Shown here: positions 11,859 through 14,344 of the stretch, in pieces
How positions within the stretch are numbered: the stretch's first letter is position 1
Layout of the letters: the number at the start of each line of letters is the position of its first letter
DNA from: DATHVR01 sp035461175
Lineage (GTDB): Bacteria > Actinomycetota > Acidimicrobiia > Spongiisociales > ZC4RG35
Assembly (NCBI GenBank): GCA_035461175.1
Contig: DATHVR010000033.1
Coordinates: 1-14,344 of the forward strand
Direction of reading: 5' to 3'
Length of the DNA: 14,344 nucleotides
Notes under the pieces: generated by a model
Told to the model about the DNA's origin: nothing
Database searches by the model: none
Seen by the model: only the letters and a program-made list of their open reading frames with translations
Program-made: the position numbers and the translations under genes

Positions 11859-13079
11859 TCATGGTACGGGATGGCCCCCACTAGGGGAACCCACCGGGAG
11901 ACGCACCTCGAACCGGGCTCCTCCCCCGGGGGCGTCTTGGACCGTGATCTCACCACCGTGGGCGTCGACCAGGGCCTTGACGAGATACAGGCCGATCCCC
12001 GAGCCGGCGCTGGAGCCGTCGAGACGGACGAACCGTTCGAAGATGCGGCTCCGCTCCTGTTCGGGGATGCCGGGCCCGCGATCGGACACAGCCACCACGG
12101 CATGGGAGTTGTCATAACCGACCTCGACTGTGACCAATCCTCCCGCCGGCCCGTGGACGGCGGCGTTCTCGATCAGGTTGGCGATCACCCGGTCGATGCG
12201 GAGCAGGTCGCCGGAGATCGTCACCGCTCCCCCGGCCCGGAGCACGAAGATGTGGGAGGGATAGCGTCCGCGGGCCGACTCGACGGCCTGCTCTGCCACC
12301 TTGGTCAGGTCGAGGGTCTCGATCTCGAGCGAGGTCTCGCCCAGTTCCACCCGTCCCAGGTCGACGAGTTGGGCGACCAGGTCAGACAGGCGTTGCGACT
12401 CGGAGGCGATGAACTCCACCGCCTCCCGTGCCATCTGGTCGGAGGCGACGGCGTCGAGCTCTTCGAGAATGCGGGCGAACCCTATGATGCCCGCCAACGG
12501 CGAGCGCATATCGTGGGCGACGCCGACGAGAAAGTCGGTGCGTTCTCGCTGGACCCGGTCGAGCTGGTTGAGCCGACGCTGAATACGGGCCACCCGGCGG
12601 CTGGAAACGATCGCATCGGCGATCTGGCGTCCGACCTCGGCGATCAACTCGACGTCACCTTCTTCGAAGACCCCCGCCCGGTAGGACTGGACCGAGAGCA
12701 CTCCCACCACCCGCTTGCCGGATCGGGCCGGCACGCCGACATAGGAACGGGCGTGGGGCGCCTCCTCCCCCACCAGGCGCCGAAGCGGCATCCCCGACTC
12801 GATCAGGTCGGGGATGCTCAAGGGCTTGTCGCCCTCGAGGACCTGTTCGGTCAACCCGCCACCCGAGTCGAGCGGAAAGGAAGTCACGGTGAGGGTGTCG
12901 TCTTCGAGGATCGTGAAACGAAGCCGTGAACCCTCGACGGCAGCGAAGGAAACCACGTCCGCCCCTACCGCTTCCCGGGTGGCCCGAAGGGCGACCCGCA
13001 CCACCTCGTCGGGGGTATCGCCGCGGGACAGGGCTCTGACGATCTCTCCCACAGCGACGAGACGGTGGCGGCTGGTCAT
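11859..13079 (-). CDS. Orphan soluble GAF-domain sensor histidine kinase
   Basis: A 406-aa protein. A GAF domain (about 20-160) is followed by a short coiled coil (160-182), a HisKA dimerisation helix with the phosphoacceptor in VAHDMRSPLAGIIGF (187-201, His189) and a HATPase_c domain: N box NLIENAAVHG (301-310), G1 DRGPGIPE (333-340), F box IFERFVR (346-352) and G2 GSGIGLYLVKAL (359-370). All ATP-binding residues look intact. There is no membrane segment, so it senses a cytosolic signal through the GAF domain. No response regulator is in the window. The ATG at 13079 is four bases after the hpt stop; an in-frame ATG at 13100 overlapping hpt is also possible, and neither has a clear ribosome binding site. 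The position between hpt and ftsH suggests cotranscription with hpt. Confidence 0.92.
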   Translation of the reverse strand: MTSRHRLVAVGEIVRALSRGDTPDEVVRVALRATREAVGADVVSFAAVEGSRLRFTILEDDTLTVTSFPLDSGGGLTEQVLEGDKPLSIPDLIESGMPLRRLVGEEAPHARSYVGVPARSGKRVVGVLSVQSYRAGVFEEGDVELIAEVGRQIADAIVSSRRVARIQRRLNQLDRVQRERTDFLVGVAHDMRSPLAGIIGFARILEELDAVASDQMAREAVEFIASESQRLSDLVAQLVDLGRVELGETSLEIETLDLTKVAEQAVESARGRYPSHIFVLRAGGAVTISGDLLRIDRVIANLIENAAVHGPAGGLVTVEVGYDNSHAVVAVSDRGPGIPEQERSRIFERFVRLDGSSAGSGIGLYLVKALVDAHGGEITVQDAPGGGARFEVRLPVGSPSGGHPVP

Positions 13080-13083
13080 GGGA

Positions 13084-13611
13084 TCAGAGGGCGGTGGCAT
13101 CGAGAACCCCCACATAGGGCAGGTTCCGATACTTGCCGGCATAGTCGAGGCCGTAGCCCACCACGAACTCGGGACCGATCTCGAATCCGGTGTAACGCAC
13201 GTCGAGCTCGACGCGCTGGATCCCTTCCTTGACCAGCAAGGCGGCGATCTCGAGTGAGTCGGGCTTGCGCACCCGGAGACTCTTGAGGAGATAGTTGAGG
13301 GTGAGACCGGAGTCGATGATGTCCTCGACGATGAGGACGTGACGTCCGGCGATCTCCTCGTCCAGGTCCTTCAGGATCCGCACCACCCCCGAGGTCTGAG
13401 TGGAGGCGCCGTACGAGGACACGGCCATGAAATCGAACTCGACGGGAATGTCGATCCTGCGCGCCAGATCGGCCATGACCATGAAGGCGCCTTTGAGGAC
13501 TCCGACGATGAGCAGAGACTTGCCGCGATAGTCGGCCGAGATCTGTTCCCCCATTCGCTCGAGGGCTGCGTCGATTTCTTGGGCCGATATCAGGGTTCTT
13601 ATCTCTGCCAT
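13084..13611 (-). CDS. hpt: Hypoxanthine phosphoribosyltransferase
   Basis: Salvages hypoxanthine and guanine with PRPP to give IMP and GMP. The 175-aa product has the normal length. Motifs: LIVGVLKGAFMVMADLARR (34-52, pyrophosphate-binding region), the flexible loop around SSYGASTQTSG (65-75), the PRPP motif VLIVEDIIDSGLT (92-104) and the purine-binding end VGYGLDYAGKYRNLPYVGVL (151-170). The ATG at 13611 overlaps the tilS stop by 13 bases. The frame is open upstream to 13974 inside tilS, but only the ATG at 13611 gives a family-like N-terminus. The tilS-hpt-ftsH order is conserved in many bacteria. Confidence 0.97.
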   Translation of the reverse strand: MAEIRTLISAQEIDAALERMGEQISADYRGKSLLIVGVLKGAFMVMADLARRIDIPVEFDFMAVSSYGASTQTSGVVRILKDLDEEIAGRHVLIVEDIIDSGLTLNYLLKSLRVRKPDSLEIAALLVKEGIQRVELDVRYTGFEIGPEFVVGYGLDYAGKYRNLPYVGVLDATAL

Positions 13612-14344
13612 ATCCGCTCGGGACGGGTGCGCAAGACAAGGTAGCGCCGGGTGGCACCATCGACCCAACCGGAGCCGAACCGGCGCACCGCCGGAACCCA
13701 GACCGGGCCGCCCCCTCCCACCACCACCGGATGGGCGGCACGTTCCGCTGCCGCCACCCCGGCATCGGCGAGCAGCGACTCCAAGCCGGGGTGCAACCGG
13801 GCTGCTTCGACGCGTAGGTCCCCGACGGTGTCCGCGTCGGCCACCATCCAGGCCGCACCCAACGGCATCGCCGGTGGAGGCGTGTCGGCGACATGGGCAT
13901 CGAAGACCCATGGGCCGAACCGCGTCGATCCCAATTCGATTGGGACCGCCGGTGGGACGGGGGCCTTCTCCCACTCCACCACCAGCATCGGGCCCCGGCG
14001 TCGCACCTTCAGGCTTTGGCCCGGATGGTGCCCGGCCTGCTCCCCCCGGGCCACGGCCAGCACACCATCGACGGCTTCGGGAGAGGCGGCCGTCAGTCCT
14101 GCCGCCGCCAGCAGCCGCCGGGCCAGCCGGAGGGCCGACGCGGTCGGGGCGGTGGCGACGATGGCCGCCGCCATCGCCACCGACCCCGCAGATACCTCGA
14201 TCGGAGCCTGGAGATTCGCCTCGAGGTGCTCGACGTCGAGTGCCATCAACCGGGCGGTAGTGGCGAGGGAGCGGCGCAGCCTCGGGTTGTAGGCCGCCTC
14301 CAGGTCGGGGAGCAGCCGGCGCCGGATGCGATTCCGGGCGTTCG
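13599..14344 (-). CDS. tilS: tRNA(Ile)-lysidine synthase TilS, C-terminal part (5' end outside window)
   Basis: Modifies C34 of tRNA-Ile2 to lysidine so that it reads AUA. About 247 codons are visible. The gene runs off the right edge, so the N-terminal ATP pyrophosphatase domain with SGGxDS is not seen. The visible part begins NARNRIRRRLLPDLEAAYNP, the TilS signature at the end of the catalytic domain. It continues through the helical substrate-specificity domain (with LRLARRLLAAAGLT and a VARGEQAG stretch) and ends with the TilS C-terminal domain (VWVPAVRRFGSGWVD). No internal stop is present and the coding style matches the neighbours. The stop overlaps the hpt start. Confidence 0.92.
   Translation of the reverse strand, partial: NARNRIRRRLLPDLEAAYNPRLRRSLATTARLMALDVEHLEANLQAPIEVSAGSVAMAAAIVATAPTASALRLARRLLAAAGLTAASPEAVDGVLAVARGEQAGHHPGQSLKVRRRGPMLVVEWEKAPVPPAVPIELGSTRFGPWVFDAHVADTPPPAMPLGAAWMVADADTVGDLRVEAARLHPGLESLLADAGVAAAERAAHPVVVGGGGPVWVPAVRRFGSGWVDGATRRYLVLRTRPERIWQR

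Overview
The window is high-GC DNA, most plausibly from an uncultured member of the Actinomycetota. The gene order tilS, hpt, ftsH, folE, folP, folB, folK, a DUF2520 protein, panC, coaX on one strand follows the order known from Mycobacterium tuberculosis and its relatives. The S-layer-homology (SLH) repeats of the 'CPD..ITRAE' type, an intact tilS-hpt-ftsH block and the lack of mycobacterial extras suggest a deep-branching, Acidimicrobiia-like lineage. That taxonomic placement is inference.

Layout by decreasing coordinate, the direction in which most genes are read. The 3' part of tilS (cut by the window edge), hpt and an orphan GAF-type histidine kinase are tightly packed (13,611-11,859). 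ftsH follows (11,796-9,805). Then comes an accessory stretch (about 9,800-6,300): a secreted SLH protein with a polysaccharide-lyase-14-like domain (minus strand), and convergent to it a plus-strand operon of a 33-aa small ORF, a ribbon-helix-helix (RHH) regulator and a DUF4097 beta-repeat protein. This stretch is bounded by two inverted copies of a 76-bp two-hairpin repeat (74/76 identical), each embedded in 7-bp tandem repeats. The folate operon resumes with folE, folP, a DSP-like pseudophosphatase, folB and a folK-methyltransferase fusion (6,262-3,002). A lone basic 109-aa protein follows, then the CoA/pantothenate operon DUF2520-panC-coaX (2,459-38).

How the genes work together. folE, folP, folB and folK supply four steps from GTP to dihydropteroate. 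panC joins pantoate to beta-alanine and coaX phosphorylates pantothenate, the first committed step to CoA. panD, which supplies beta-alanine and normally lies between panC and coaX in mycobacteria, is absent here. tilS, hpt and ftsH are housekeeping genes for tRNA-Ile modification, purine salvage and membrane proteolysis.

The most striking find is the control region of the RHH-DUF4097 operon. Three TGACATC sites and three inverted GATGTCA sites, each set exactly 11 bp apart, form a dyad centred on the spacer of a consensus-like -35/-10 promoter. Downstream lies an overlooked 33-codon ORF with a strong ribosome binding site that ends one base before the RHH start codon. This looks like an autoregulated sensor/regulator module inserted between ftsH and folE, which are adjacent in mycobacteria. 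Other points of note are the folK fusion to an ICMT-like membrane methyltransferase, the phosphatase-like protein lacking the catalytic Cys and Arg, and two operons whose first genes lack a Shine-Dalgarno but share GGTACnCT exactly 8 bases before ATG (candidate leaderless transcripts). No tRNA, rRNA, CRISPR, transposase or convincing intrinsic terminator was seen.
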